Part shown: piece after piece, positions 35,095 to 43,954 of the stretch
How the letters are laid out: each line of letters begins with the position of its first letter
Numbering within the stretch: the first letter of the stretch is position 1
NCBI GenBank assembly: GCA_963785565.1
Contig: CAWAVV010000026.1
Location: 1 to 64,000 of the forward strand
Source: AP-15 sp963785565
Lineage (GTDB): Bacteria; Pseudomonadota; Alphaproteobacteria; ATCC43930; CGMCC-115725
DNA: 64,000 bases
Direction of reading: 5' to 3'
Made by a program: the position numbers and the translations under genes
Notes under the pieces: model-generated
What the model was told of the DNA's origin: nothing
Databases searched by the model: none
The model's input: only the letters and a program-made list of their open reading frames with translations

Positions 35095-36279
35095 ATGAAG
35101 GGCAACGCTCCCGCCGCGCGCAGCGGCCGCCACTTCCTGCAGATCCCCGGGCCGACCAATGTGCCCGATCGGGTGTTGCAGGCGATCGCCGCGCCGACGA
35201 TCGACCATCGCGGACCCGACTTCGCCGAGCTCGGCAAGGAAATCATCGCCGGCATGAAGCGGGTGTTTCAGACCGACGCGACCGTTGTGGTCTATCCGTC
35301 TTCCGGCACTGGGGCGTGGGAGGCGGCACTCGCCAACACGTTGTCGCCGGGCGACCGGGTGCTGATGTTCGAGACCGGCCATTTCGCGACATTGTGGCGG
35401 GCGATGGCGGGTCGGCTCGGGCTCGAGGTCGAATTCGTGCCGGGCGACTGGCGGCACGGGGTCGATCCGGCGCTGGTCGAGGAAAAGCTTGCCGCCGATA
35501 GAGCGCACCAGGTCAAGGCCGTTTGCGTCGTGCACAACGAGACCTCGACCGGGGTTGTGAGCCGCATCGCCGAGATCCGCGCCGCGATCGACCATGCCCG
35601 GCACCCGGCATTGTTCATGGTCGACACGATCTCCTCGTTGGCCTCGATCGACTACCGCCACGACGAGTGGCGGGTCGACGTCACCGTCGCCGGCTCGCAA
35701 AAAGGGCTGATGCTTCCACCCGGGCTTGGGTTCAACGCAGTGTCGAAAAAGGCGCTAGCCGCGGCCGAGACGGCAAAACTGCCGCGCTCTTATTGGGACT
35801 GGCAGGCGATGCGCGAAACCGGCGCGACCGGCTTTTTTCCTTATACGCCGGCAACCAACCTGCTGTTCGGGCTGCGCGAGGCGTTGCACATGCTGCTGGA
35901 GGAGGAGGGCTTGCCCGCCGTCTTCCGCCGCCACGCCCGCCATGCCGCGGCAACCAGACGCGCGGTTGCCGGATGGGGTCTCGAAGTGTTGTGCGCCGAC
36001 CCGCGCGAGCATTCGAATTCGTTGACCGCAGTTCTCGTCCCCGATGGGTTCGACGCCGACCGGCTGCGCGAGGTCATCCTCGAGGGTTTCGACATGTCGC
36101 TCGGCACCGGCCTCGGCCGGCTTAAGGGCAAGATCTTCAGAATCGGCCATCTCGGCTGGTTCAACGATTTGATGCTGTGCGGCACCTTGAGCGGGGTCGA
36201 GATGGGACTGCACCGCGCCGGCATCCCGCACCAGGCCGGCGGCATCGCCGCGGCGCTCGAATTCCTCGCCGCGTCGTAG
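35095..36279 (+). CDS. Class V PLP-dependent aminotransferase (serine-glyoxylate type)
   Basis: 394 residues. PLP lysine is K203 in GSQKGLMLPPGLG. Other class V marks: QIPGPTNVPDRVLQA, DHRGPDF, YPSSGTGAWEAAL, FMVDTISSLASIDYR and the C-terminal GLGRLKGKIFRIGHLG. Likely moves amino groups between serine or alanine and glyoxylate, though substrate in this context is open. Lies 21 bases after the luciferase-like gene and 31 before the hydratase. Confidence 0.87.
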   Translation: MKGNAPAARSGRHFLQIPGPTNVPDRVLQAIAAPTIDHRGPDFAELGKEIIAGMKRVFQTDATVVVYPSSGTGAWEAALANTLSPGDRVLMFETGHFATLWRAMAGRLGLEVEFVPGDWRHGVDPALVEEKLAADRAHQVKAVCVVHNETSTGVVSRIAEIRAAIDHARHPALFMVDTISSLASIDYRHDEWRVDVTVAGSQKGLMLPPGLGFNAVSKKALAAAETAKLPRSYWDWQAMRETGATGFFPYTPATNLLFGLREALHMLLEEEGLPAVFRRHARHAAATRRAVAGWGLEVLCADPREHSNSLTAVLVPDGFDADRLREVILEGFDMSLGTGLGRLKGKIFRIGHLGWFNDLMLCGTLSGVEMGLHRAGIPHQAGGIAAALEFLAAS

Positions 36280-36310
36280 CTTTTCGATGCCCTGACCGGA
36301 GGACGCGCCG

Positions 36311-37067
36311 ATGATTGCCGAACATGCCGAGGAAGCCGCCCGATTGTTGTGCCTGGCGCGCGGCGGCGAGCCGCTGGCCGAGCTGCCCGCCGATTGCCGG
36401 CCGGCGTCCGACGCCGACGCCTATCAGATCCAGGATGCAGTCGTCCGTCGCCTCGGCGAAACCATCGGCGGCTGGAAAATCGGGGTCGCGACCGACGCGG
36501 CCGCCGCTTTTTGCGCGCCCATCTTCGCCCGGATGATCCGGCAGAGCCCCGCCGCCTACAGCGCCGCCGAATTGCGGCTGATCGGCATCGAGGGCGAATT
36601 GGCGCTGCGCCTTGGCCGCGACCTGCCGCCGCGCGCCGCCCCGTACGATCGCGCCGAGGTGATTGCCGGGGCCACGCTGCATCCGGCGGTCGAGGTCGTC
36701 GATTCTGCGCTTCCCCGATCCGCGTGTGCTGGCCCGCCCGGTCATGCTGGCCGACAGTTATGGGAATGGCGGGCTCGTCTATGGCCCGGCGGTGCCGGAC
36801 TGGCCGGAGCGCGACCTCGCCGCGACTCGGATCGAGATCACCGCCGACGGCCGGCCCTTCGCCGACAGCGGCGCCGGGGTGACGCGCGATCCGGTGGCCG
36901 CACTCGTCGAGTTTGCCAATCTGATGCGGGAGCGCGGCGGCGCCAGGGCCGGCGCCTTCGTCACCACCGGATCATGGACCGGAATGGTCTTCACCCGGCA
37001 CGGCGCCCATATCGCCGCCGATTTCGGCCCGCTCGGCCGCGTCGAAATCGCTTTCCCGGCCAGCTGA
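36311..37067 (+). pseudogene. 2-keto-4-pentenoate hydratase-like (MhpD/FAH family), with an apparent frameshift
   Basis: Corrected length about 251 residues, normal for MhpD-type hydratases. First frame: QDAVVRRLGETIGGWKIGVA, and IGIEGELALRLGRDLP (acidic metal site), up to HPAVEVVDS. At about 36707 an extra base moves the protein to RFPDPRVLARPVMLADSYGN and on to the normal end FGPLGRVEIAFPAS. GGAGGA precedes the ATG. These enzymes hydrate 2-hydroxypenta-2,4-dienoates after meta cleavage, which fits the oxygenase-rich surroundings. The long first frame to 37195 is an artefact of the shift. Confidence 0.8.
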
Positions 37068-37087
37068 GCCGTACCGCCATCGGGCCG

Positions 37088-37855
37088 TCAGTCCCTCGTT
37101 TCAAAGTCAGCGATGCGTTTTTTAAAATGCTTTATCGCAATCCGACCAACGCTTCGGGTTGCAAAGTAATTCCAGCTACTCCCAATGCCTATTGACGCTA
37201 CTGGCACGGTGTATTTTACGATAGAACGCTGCAAGATTTTGACGCCGACTCTCGACGCGATTTTTTTGAGTACAGCTAACACATCTTGTGCAAATATGTT
37301 TTTCGCAGCGAGCCCAGCAGCTCTCCCTCCCATCTTCATTCCGGCCTTTCCAGCAGCATCCGCTGCGGAGCCACCAAGCGCAAATGCTATTATTGTCAGA
37401 ATATCCTCTGGGTCGTGGGGGTCAAGAGGCACCTGGTAGAGCTTTCCTATATTGGCGACCAACTGTAACTGTATGCGCATCAGCAGAAGGGCTTCCGTTG
37501 AAATTGAGGCTCCCCATATAGCTATGTTTGCCGGGACACCTATGACACCCCCACCAGCGGTGAGAGCCCCTACTATTTCGTCGGTAGAGACGGCAGCGCC
37601 GGTCATTCCTCCAAGAACCGAAGCGTTCTTAGCGGCGATTGAGATTAGCTTGTTTGCAATTCTATCCGCATTCGAGTTAGGGTATTTCGTAAAAAAATAT
37701 TCAGCCGTTGCCCGTTCCCAATAATTTACGAACGATTTGTGGATTAAGAACCAAAGCCACTCCCCGTTGGTAAATGTTCTCCATCCACCGAGATCGACGT
37801 AATCTATTTTCGCCTGCTTCAGCCACTTGCCGATCGGACTCGCTTCGTCGGTCAT
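37088..37855 (-). CDS. EcsC-family protein, AT-rich and probably acquired
   Basis: 255 residues from the ATG at 37855 (AAGGA upstream). The EcsC-like core is ANIAIWGASISTEALLLMRIQ, then LVANIGKLYQVPLDPHDPED and ILTIIAFALGG, with hydrophobic helices at ASVLGGMTGAAVS and near the end. Function unknown. Base composition (around 45-47% G+C in sampled lines) is far below that of its neighbours, and the codon choice is AT-leaning. It lies between the hydratase and the 3' end of purD with no partner genes. Horizontal acquisition is the simplest reading. Confidence 0.72.
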   Translation of the reverse strand: MTDEASPIGKWLKQAKIDYVDLGGWRTFTNGEWLWFLIHKSFVNYWERATAEYFFTKYPNSNADRIANKLISIAAKNASVLGGMTGAAVSTDEIVGALTAGGGVIGVPANIAIWGASISTEALLLMRIQLQLVANIGKLYQVPLDPHDPEDILTIIAFALGGSAADAAGKAGMKMGGRAAGLAAKNIFAQDVLAVLKKIASRVGVKILQRSIVKYTVPVASIGIGSSWNYFATRSVGRIAIKHFKKRIADFETRD

Positions 37856-38094
37856 CAAATCGTTCCTTGAATCGGGCTCAACAATCCCACGAGCTAAGAG
37901 CACAGCTTCGCATAATGACCGTCAGCGTTTCGTCCTGTTGCAGCCTCATAGTCTCGCGCGTGCGGTGAGGGGTGGGCCTTACCGAAACCATGCCCGCGCC
38001 TCGGTTTGCCGTCTGTTCGGTTCATCCCAGCTGATGTACGTGCAGCCACTCGCAGGTGGTAGTCGCGCTTTTTAAGCTCAAGCACTGGAATTGC

Positions 38095-39483
38095 TCAACC
38101 GACTGGAGAATTCGCACTGTCAGCGCGAGTATCTCTGGCGGCGCTGCATCTGCCTAGATGTCGACGAGTTTGGTCTCTCCCTACCAGCGCTCGTATGATC
38201 GGTTGGACTGCTACACCCCGATCCGCGCGGCGGCCGATGTCGCGGCGGCAGAAGCCTTCGGGCCAGTCGATCCGGTCGATCGCGGCGTAGGCGCGGGCGC
38301 GGGCTTGGGTGAGGTCGCTGCCCAACGCGGTGATGCCGAGGACGCGCCCGCCATCGGCGATGAGGCGGCTGCCATCGCGGCGGGTGGCGGCGTGGAAGAT
38401 CTTTGTTGCCGGATCGGCGCCGGCGGCGTCGAGGCCGCGGATCTCGCTGCCGCGCTGCGGGTCGTCAGGATAGCCTCGCGCCGCCATTACGACGCACAGC
38501 GCCGCATCGGCATGCCAGCGCAGATCGACCTGCCGCAAAATCCCGTCATGCGCCGCGATCAGTGCCGGCACCGGGTCGCTGATCAGCCGCATCATCAGCG
38601 GCTGGCACTCTGGATCGCCAAAGCGGACATTGTATTCGAGCAGCATCGGGCCTGCTTCGGTCAGCATCAGCCCGGCGTAGAGGACGCCCTTGAACACCCG
38701 TCCTTGGTCCCGCATCGCCGCGATCGTGGGCAGGATGATGCGTTCCATGGCCTGGCCTTCGAGCGCGGGCGTCAAGGAGGTTGCCGGGGAAAACGCGCCC
38801 ATGCCGCCGGTGTTCGGGCCGGTGTCGCCCTCGCCCAAGCGCTTGTGGTCCTGGGCGGTAGCGAGCGGGAGTGCGTCCTTGCCGTCGACAAGTGCAAAGA
38901 AGCTGGCCTCCTCACCTTCGAGAAAATCCTCGACAACGATTTCACGCCCAGCCTCGCCGAAACGGCGCCTGACCAGGGCGGAGTCGACTGCGCGAAAGGC
39001 CAATTCCAGATCCATCGCAACGGTGACGCCCTTGCCGGCGGTAAGGCCGTCGGCCTTGATCACAATCGGCGCGCCTCGCTCGGCGATATAAGCCTTGGCC
39101 GCCGCCGGTTCGCGAAAGCGGCGATAGGGCGCCGTCGGGATTCCGGCTCGGGCGCACAAATCCTTGGCGAAGGATTTTGAGGTTTCGAGCGCCGCCGCTG
39201 CTTTACTCGGGCCGAAGGCGGCGATGCCCTCAGCTTCCAGCGCATCGACGAGGCCGAGGGCGAGCGGCGCCTCCGGCCCGACGACGACAAAGTCGATCCG
39301 CTCGCGCTTGCAAAAGCCGACCAGCCCTTCAATGTCGGTCGCGCGAATCGGCACGCATTCGGCCTCCTCGGCAATCCCGGCATTGCCCGGCGCGCAGAAC
39401 AGCCGGTCGGCCAGCGGCGAGGCCGCAATCGCCCAGGCGAGCGCATGCTCGCGTCCGCCAGAGCCCACCACCAGCACCCGCAT
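38095..39483 (-). CDS. purD: Phosphoribosylamine-glycine ligase (GARS), with an unusual C-terminal extension
   Basis: 462 residues, about 35 longer than usual. Standard ATP-grasp purine enzyme: MRVLVVGSGGREHALAW, FVVVGPEAPLALGL, VIKADGLTAGKGVTVA, DHKRLGEGDTGPNTGGMGAF and LLEYNVRFGDPECQ are all in place. It makes glycinamide ribonucleotide, step two of purine synthesis. The family usually ends near GFCRRDIGWRA; here FCRRDIGRRADRG runs on into a basic tail with no similarity. This may be a lost stop codon next to the low-G+C insertion. Divergent from xseA, with 34 bases between starts. Confidence 0.9.
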   Translation of the reverse strand: MRVLVVGSGGREHALAWAIAASPLADRLFCAPGNAGIAEEAECVPIRATDIEGLVGFCKRERIDFVVVGPEAPLALGLVDALEAEGIAAFGPSKAAAALETSKSFAKDLCARAGIPTAPYRRFREPAAAKAYIAERGAPIVIKADGLTAGKGVTVAMDLELAFRAVDSALVRRRFGEAGREIVVEDFLEGEEASFFALVDGKDALPLATAQDHKRLGEGDTGPNTGGMGAFSPATSLTPALEGQAMERIILPTIAAMRDQGRVFKGVLYAGLMLTEAGPMLLEYNVRFGDPECQPLMMRLISDPVPALIAAHDGILRQVDLRWHADAALCVVMAARGYPDDPQRGSEIRGLDAAGADPATKIFHAATRRDGSRLIADGGRVLGITALGSDLTQARARAYAAIDRIDWPEGFCRRDIGRRADRGVAVQPIIRALVGRDQTRRHLGRCSAARDTRADSANSPVG

Positions 39484-39517
39484 CGCCCTTGCTCCTGTGC
39501 TCGGTTATCATGTGGGG

Positions 39518-40942
39518 ATGGATGATCTATTGGTCGCGGCCCCGCCCCGCACGAACCTGACCGAATATAGCGTCTCGGAGCTGTCGCTGGCGCTCAAGCG
39601 CTCGATCGAGGACGAGTTTGGCTATGTCCGCGTCCGCGGCGAGGTTTCCGGCTTCAAGCGCCACGGCTCGGGCCATTGCTATCTCGCGCTCAAGGACGCC
39701 GACGCGGTGCTCGACGCGGTGTGTTGGCGCATGACCGCGATCCGGCTCGCGGTCAAGCCCGAGGACGGGATGGAGGTGGTGTGCACCGGGCGGCTGACTA
39801 CCTTTCCGGGGCGCTCGAAATATCAGCTCGTCATCGACACGATCGAGCTGGCCGGGGTCGGGGCATTGCTCAAGCTGCTCGAAGAGCGGCGCCAGCGCCT
39901 CGCCGCCGAGGGGCTGTTCGCGGCCGAGCGCAAAAAGCCGCTGCCGTATCTGCCAGAGGTGATCGGGGTCGTGACCTCGCCGACCGGGGCGGTCATTCGC
40001 GACATCCTGCACCGGCTCGCCGACCGATTTCCACGCCGTGTGCTGATCTGGCCGGTCGCGGTGCAGGGCGACGGGGCGGCGGCCCAGGTGGCGGCGGCGA
40101 TCGAGGGGTTCAACCGCCTGCCCGATGGGGATGTGCCGCGGCCCGATCTGATCATCGTCGCTCGCGGCGGCGGCAGCCTCGAAGATTTGATGGCGTTCAA
40201 CGAAGAGATCGTGGTGCGCGCCGCAGCGGCCTCGCTGATCCCGCTGATCTCGGCGGTCGGGCACGAAACCGACACGACCCTGATCGACCATGCGAGCGAC
40301 CGGCGCGCGCCGACGCCAACCGCCGCCGCCGAGATGGCGGTCCCGGTGAGGCTCGACCTGGTCGCCGATCTCGCCGGGAAGTCGTCGCGCCTCGCGGGTG
40401 GGCTGGCCCGGCTCTTCGCCGAGCGGCGGCTGCATCTCGCCGGGCTGGCGCGTGGGCTGCCGTCGCCGCAGGATCTGATCGGCAACGCGGCGCAGCGCCT
40501 CGATGATCGCGCCGAACGACTGCGGCTTGCGGCGGAACGGCATCTGCACGCGGCGCGACACCGCCTCGATCTCGCCGCGGTGCGGCTTCGGCCCGAAATG
40601 TTGGCGGCCGACCTCACCCGCGCCGGCTCCCGCCTTATCGAGACGGAGGCCCGGCTGCGCGGCGCGATGGCGCGGTCGATCGCGGCGCGGCACGACGCGC
40701 TCGACAACTTCGCCGGCCGCCTTGCGACCCACTCGGAGCGGCACGAGAGCCTGCTCGCGCGCGGCTATGTCGTGGTGCGCGACGGCGATGCCCGGGTCGT
40801 CACCGAGGCTGCCAAGGTCAAGCTTGGCGCGGCGCTCGACCTCGAATTCTACGACGGCAAAGTCGGCGCCATCGCCGGCCGCACCCCGCGGCGACCGGTT
40901 CGCCGGGCCCCGCCTCGCCCGGAGCAGGGAAACTTGTTCTAG
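39518..40942 (+). CDS. xseA: Exodeoxyribonuclease VII large subunit
   Basis: 474 residues from the ATG at 39518. N-terminal OB fold (VRVRGEVSGFKRHGSGHCYLAL) for single-strand binding, then the catalytic core with GVVTSPTGAVIRDIL, RPDLIIVARGGGSLEDLMAFNE and SAVGHETDTTLIDHASDRRAPTPTAAAE, and a C-terminal helical region. Digests single-stranded DNA together with XseB, which is not in the window. Its stop overlaps the GTG start of the next gene by one base. Confidence 0.93.
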   Translation: MDDLLVAAPPRTNLTEYSVSELSLALKRSIEDEFGYVRVRGEVSGFKRHGSGHCYLALKDADAVLDAVCWRMTAIRLAVKPEDGMEVVCTGRLTTFPGRSKYQLVIDTIELAGVGALLKLLEERRQRLAAEGLFAAERKKPLPYLPEVIGVVTSPTGAVIRDILHRLADRFPRRVLIWPVAVQGDGAAAQVAAAIEGFNRLPDGDVPRPDLIIVARGGGSLEDLMAFNEEIVVRAAAASLIPLISAVGHETDTTLIDHASDRRAPTPTAAAEMAVPVRLDLVADLAGKSSRLAGGLARLFAERRLHLAGLARGLPSPQDLIGNAAQRLDDRAERLRLAAERHLHAARHRLDLAAVRLRPEMLAADLTRAGSRLIETEARLRGAMARSIAARHDALDNFAGRLATHSERHESLLARGYVVVRDGDARVVTEAAKVKLGAALDLEFYDGKVGAIAGRTPRRPVRRAPPRPEQGNLF

Positions 40943-42561
40943 TGGCTGCTGGGGGCGGGCCGCAGCCCGATGATCAGCGCGAGACGATCGCCTTTCTCAG
41001 CCGTCCGTCTTCCTATGGGGCGGAGGTCGAGCGGGTCGAGATCGTCGAGACCCATGTGTCGCTGGTCTTTCTCGCCGGTGACCGCGCCTACAAGCTCAAG
41101 CGCGCGGTAAAGCTGCCCTATCTCGATTTTTCGACCGCGGAGCGGCGGCGCGAGGTCTGTGCGGCCGAGTTGGCGCTCAACCGGCGCACCGCGCCCGCGC
41201 TTTATCTGAACCTTCGCCGTCTGGCGCGCAGTTCAGCGGCGGGGGCGGTGTGTTTTTCGAATGAAGGCCCGGCCATCGACTGGGTCGTGGTGATGCGGCG
41301 GTTCGATCAGGCATTGCTGTTCGACGCGCTCGCTCAGGCTGGCGGGCTGGATCACCGGCTGATAGACGCGCTAGCCGATCACATCGCGCAATTCCACCAA
41401 GCCGCCGAGCCGCGCCCCGACCAAGGCGGGACGGCGGCTCTGCGCGACATCGCCGACACCAATCATCAGGTCCTTGCCGCCGCGCACGGGGCTGGCTTCG
41501 CCCGCGAGCGCATCGAGGCAATTCTCGACAAATGGCGCGCGGCGCTGGCCACCGCGGAGGCGCTGCTCGAAACCCGCAAGGCGGCGGGCAAGGTAAGGCG
41601 CTGCCACGGCGATCTGCATCTGCGCAACATATGCCTCCTCGACGGCAAGCCAACCCTGTTCGACTGCCTCGAATTTTCCGACGCCCTGGCCAGCATCGAC
41701 ATTCTTTACGATCTCGCCTTTCTGTTGATGGACCTCGAACATCGCGGGCTGGCGGACCTCGCCAACCGGGTGCTGAACCGCTATCTCGACCGCACCGCAG
41801 AGGATGATGGGCTGGCGGCAATGCCGCTGTTTTTGTCGCTGCGGGCTGGGATTCGCGCTCATGTTACGGCGACGGCGCTGGCCCGTGCAGCCAATCCCGA
41901 TAAAAAAGCGGAAATGGCGCAAGAGGCGCGGCGCTATCTCGACCTTGCGCACCGTTTGCTGGAACCACGGCCCCGGCGGCTGATCGCGATCGGCGGCTTG
42001 AGCGGCAGCGGCAAATCGACGCTCGCCGCCGGCCTGGCTCCCGAGTTGGGTCTGCGGCCCGGCGCCCGTGTCTTGCGCAGCGACGTGACGCGCAAGCTGC
42101 TGCTTGGGGCGGCGCCCGAAACAAGGCTTCCGCCCGAGGCCTACACTCCCGACGTCACCCGCCGGGTCTACGACGCGTTGCGCCAAAAGGCGGCCATCGC
42201 ACTCGCCGCCGGGTATTCGGTCATCATCGACGCGGTTTCGTTGACCCCGGGGCAACGGCGCTCGTTCGCCAATATCGCGCGAGATGCTGGCGCGCCATTT
42301 TCGGGTGTTTGGCTCGAAGCAGGGGCGGACGCAATGGCCGAGCGTATCCGCACCCGCTGCGGCGACGCCTCCGACGCCACTCCCGAGATCCTGGCGCAAC
42401 AGTTGCGCCACGACCGTGGACCGATGGACTGGATCCGCATCGATGCTGGCGGTGGGCCCGAGGAATGCCTCGCCGCCGCCCGTAGCGCCCTTCTCTCGGC
42501 TGAGCCCCCGGTTACTCCATCGGCAAGCCCGGATGCACGGCGCGGCTGTCGAGCGGGGTGA
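40942..42561 (+). CDS. APH-like phosphotransferase fused to a P-loop kinase
   Basis: 539 residues, GTG start overlapping the xseA stop. The N-terminal half is aminoglycoside phosphotransferase-like with the catalytic loop HGDLHLRN (D224) and the metal segment LFDCLEFSD. The C-terminal half is a P-loop kinase with Walker A GGLSGSGKST (351-360, K358) and LRSDVTRKLL. This two-kinase fusion is widespread and uncharacterised; it is not a resistance gene by itself. Its 3' end overlaps the converging SDR gene by 50 bases. Confidence 0.8.
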   Translation: MAAGGGPQPDDQRETIAFLSRPSSYGAEVERVEIVETHVSLVFLAGDRAYKLKRAVKLPYLDFSTAERRREVCAAELALNRRTAPALYLNLRRLARSSAAGAVCFSNEGPAIDWVVVMRRFDQALLFDALAQAGGLDHRLIDALADHIAQFHQAAEPRPDQGGTAALRDIADTNHQVLAAAHGAGFARERIEAILDKWRAALATAEALLETRKAAGKVRRCHGDLHLRNICLLDGKPTLFDCLEFSDALASIDILYDLAFLLMDLEHRGLADLANRVLNRYLDRTAEDDGLAAMPLFLSLRAGIRAHVTATALARAANPDKKAEMAQEARRYLDLAHRLLEPRPRRLIAIGGLSGSGKSTLAAGLAPELGLRPGARVLRSDVTRKLLLGAAPETRLPPEAYTPDVTRRVYDALRQKAAIALAAGYSVIIDAVSLTPGQRRSFANIARDAGAPFSGVWLEAGADAMAERIRTRCGDASDATPEILAQQLRHDRGPMDWIRIDAGGGPEECLAAARSALLSAEPPVTPSASPDARRGCRAG

Positions 42562-43429
42562 ATTGCGGCGCCAAGGCCGGGATCGCGACCTCGGCCAAGG
42601 TCTCGGGGGTCCAGCCGCCCTGGCGATGAACCATGCGCACCGGCCGCATATGGCCATACAGCGACAATTCGCCGGCGCGCTGATGAAAGACCTGGCCGTT
42701 GACCTGGCCCGCCTGCTCGGAGGCGAGAAAAACGCAGAGTGGGGCGATCGCGTCGGCCCGGCTGCGGCGCAGCCTTTCCTCGCGCATGGCCGCGGCCTGC
42801 GGGTCCTTCGGCGTCGGCACCGAGCGGGTCATGCGGGTGTCGGCCGACGGGCAAATGACGTTGACGGTAATTCCCCGCGACGCGTTCTCCATCGCGACGA
42901 TCCGCGCCAGGGCGACGATGCCGAACTTGGCCGCTCCGTAGTTGCACTGGCCGACATTGCCGAGCAGGCCCGAGGTCGACGACACCATGATCATCCGGCC
43001 GTAATTCTGCTCGCGGAACAGGTTGATCGCGGCCCGGTTGATGTTGAAATGGCCGGTCAAATGGACGTCGATGACCGCCTGCCAGTCTTCCGGGAACATG
43101 TTGTGGAACATCTTGTCGCGCAGGATGCCCGCAGCGTCGAACACGATGTGCAACCCGCCAAAGGTGTCGCGCGCCTGCTGGACCATCGCGAGACAGTCGT
43201 CGAACTTGGCGACCGAGCCGTAATTCGCCGTCGCCTCGCCGCCCGCCGCTTTGATCTGGTCGACGATCTCCTGCGCCGGCGTTTGGTCGGACCCCTCGCC
43301 GCTGCCGCTGGTGCCGGGATCGTTGACCACGACCTTTGCCCCGTGCGCCGCCATCAGCTTGGCGACCTCGGCTCCGACCCCGCGACCCGCGCCGGCGCAA
43401 ATCGCAACCCGTCCCTCGAGCATGCCCAT
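42512..43429 (-). CDS. Short-chain dehydrogenase/reductase
   Basis: 305 residues, or two fewer if translation begins at 43423 (better spaced from GAGGG). Rossmann motif AGAGRGVG (12-19), FDAAGILRD (NNAG position) and active-site S151, Y164, K168 (VSSTSG then YGAAK). About 50 residues longer than a basic SDR at the C-terminus (VRMVHRQGGWTPETLAEVAI), like those fused or related to MaoC/peroxisomal-type 3-hydroxyacyl enzymes. A 3-hydroxyacyl-CoA dehydrogenase role is plausible. Confidence 0.82.
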   Translation of the reverse strand: MGMLEGRVAICAGAGRGVGAEVAKLMAAHGAKVVVNDPGTSGSGEGSDQTPAQEIVDQIKAAGGEATANYGSVAKFDDCLAMVQQARDTFGGLHIVFDAAGILRDKMFHNMFPEDWQAVIDVHLTGHFNINRAAINLFREQNYGRMIMVSSTSGLLGNVGQCNYGAAKFGIVALARIVAMENASRGITVNVICPSADTRMTRSVPTPKDPQAAAMREERLRRSRADAIAPLCVFLASEQAGQVNGQVFHQRAGELSLYGHMRPVRMVHRQGGWTPETLAEVAIPALAPQFTPLDSRAVHPGLPME

Positions 43430-43542
43430 CCCTCGACCCCTTCGGTTCTTGTCTCGTCTCCCGGGTTGTCGGGGGGTATGCCGGTTTTGTCAATCGGCGC
43501 CGGCCGCGCTTTCATGGAACGGCTGCAACGGAGATGCCAAAA

Positions 43543-43932
43543 ATGACGTTTGAAACTCGGCGCATTGCCGGCATGCCCGATGCGATCGCCCCCGATGGCT
43601 CGGAGGTGCGCGTATTGTGCGGCCTTTCCCGCGGCGGCCTCGCCGTCTTTTCCCTCCAGCCCGATTCCGTCTCGAAGGCGGTCGCTCATCGTACCGTCGA
43701 AGAGGTCTGGTATGTGCTCTCAGGCCGTGGCCGTATCTGGCGGAAACTTGGCCGGAGGGAGGAGATCGACGAGATCGACGCCGGCGTGTCGCTCAGCCTA
43801 CCTACCGGCACGCAATTTCAATTTCGCTGCGACAGTCCGCAGCCGTTGACCGTGCTTGGCGCGACAATGCCGCCGTGGCCCGGCGAGGACGAGGCCTACC
43901 TTGTCGAAGGCATCTGGGAGGCCACGCTCTGA
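43543..43932 (+). CDS. Cupin-domain protein
   Basis: 129 residues. The start at 43543 is nine bases after GGAG; an in-frame ATG at 43534 is too close to it and longer starts are non-homologous. Cupin barrel pattern: VAHRTVEEVWYVLSGRGRIWR (motif 1) and SLSLPTGTQFQFRC with LTVLGATMPPWPGEDE (motif 2). Metal ligands are partly changed (His and Glu at HRTVEE). Function not assigned. Confidence 0.75.
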   Translation: MTFETRRIAGMPDAIAPDGSEVRVLCGLSRGGLAVFSLQPDSVSKAVAHRTVEEVWYVLSGRGRIWRKLGRREEIDEIDAGVSLSLPTGTQFQFRCDSPQPLTVLGATMPPWPGEDEAYLVEGIWEATL

Positions 43933-43954
43933 GCCAAGGGCCGGCGCGCCTCCT

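Noticed and set aside
37894..38085. 63-codon minus-strand frame between purD and the EcsC-like gene
   Set aside because: No ribosome site or similarity was recognised; it could be a fragment, but the evidence is too thin to list it.
40942..42561. Aminoglycoside resistance gene
   Set aside because: The APH-like fold belongs to a two-kinase fusion found widely without resistance context.
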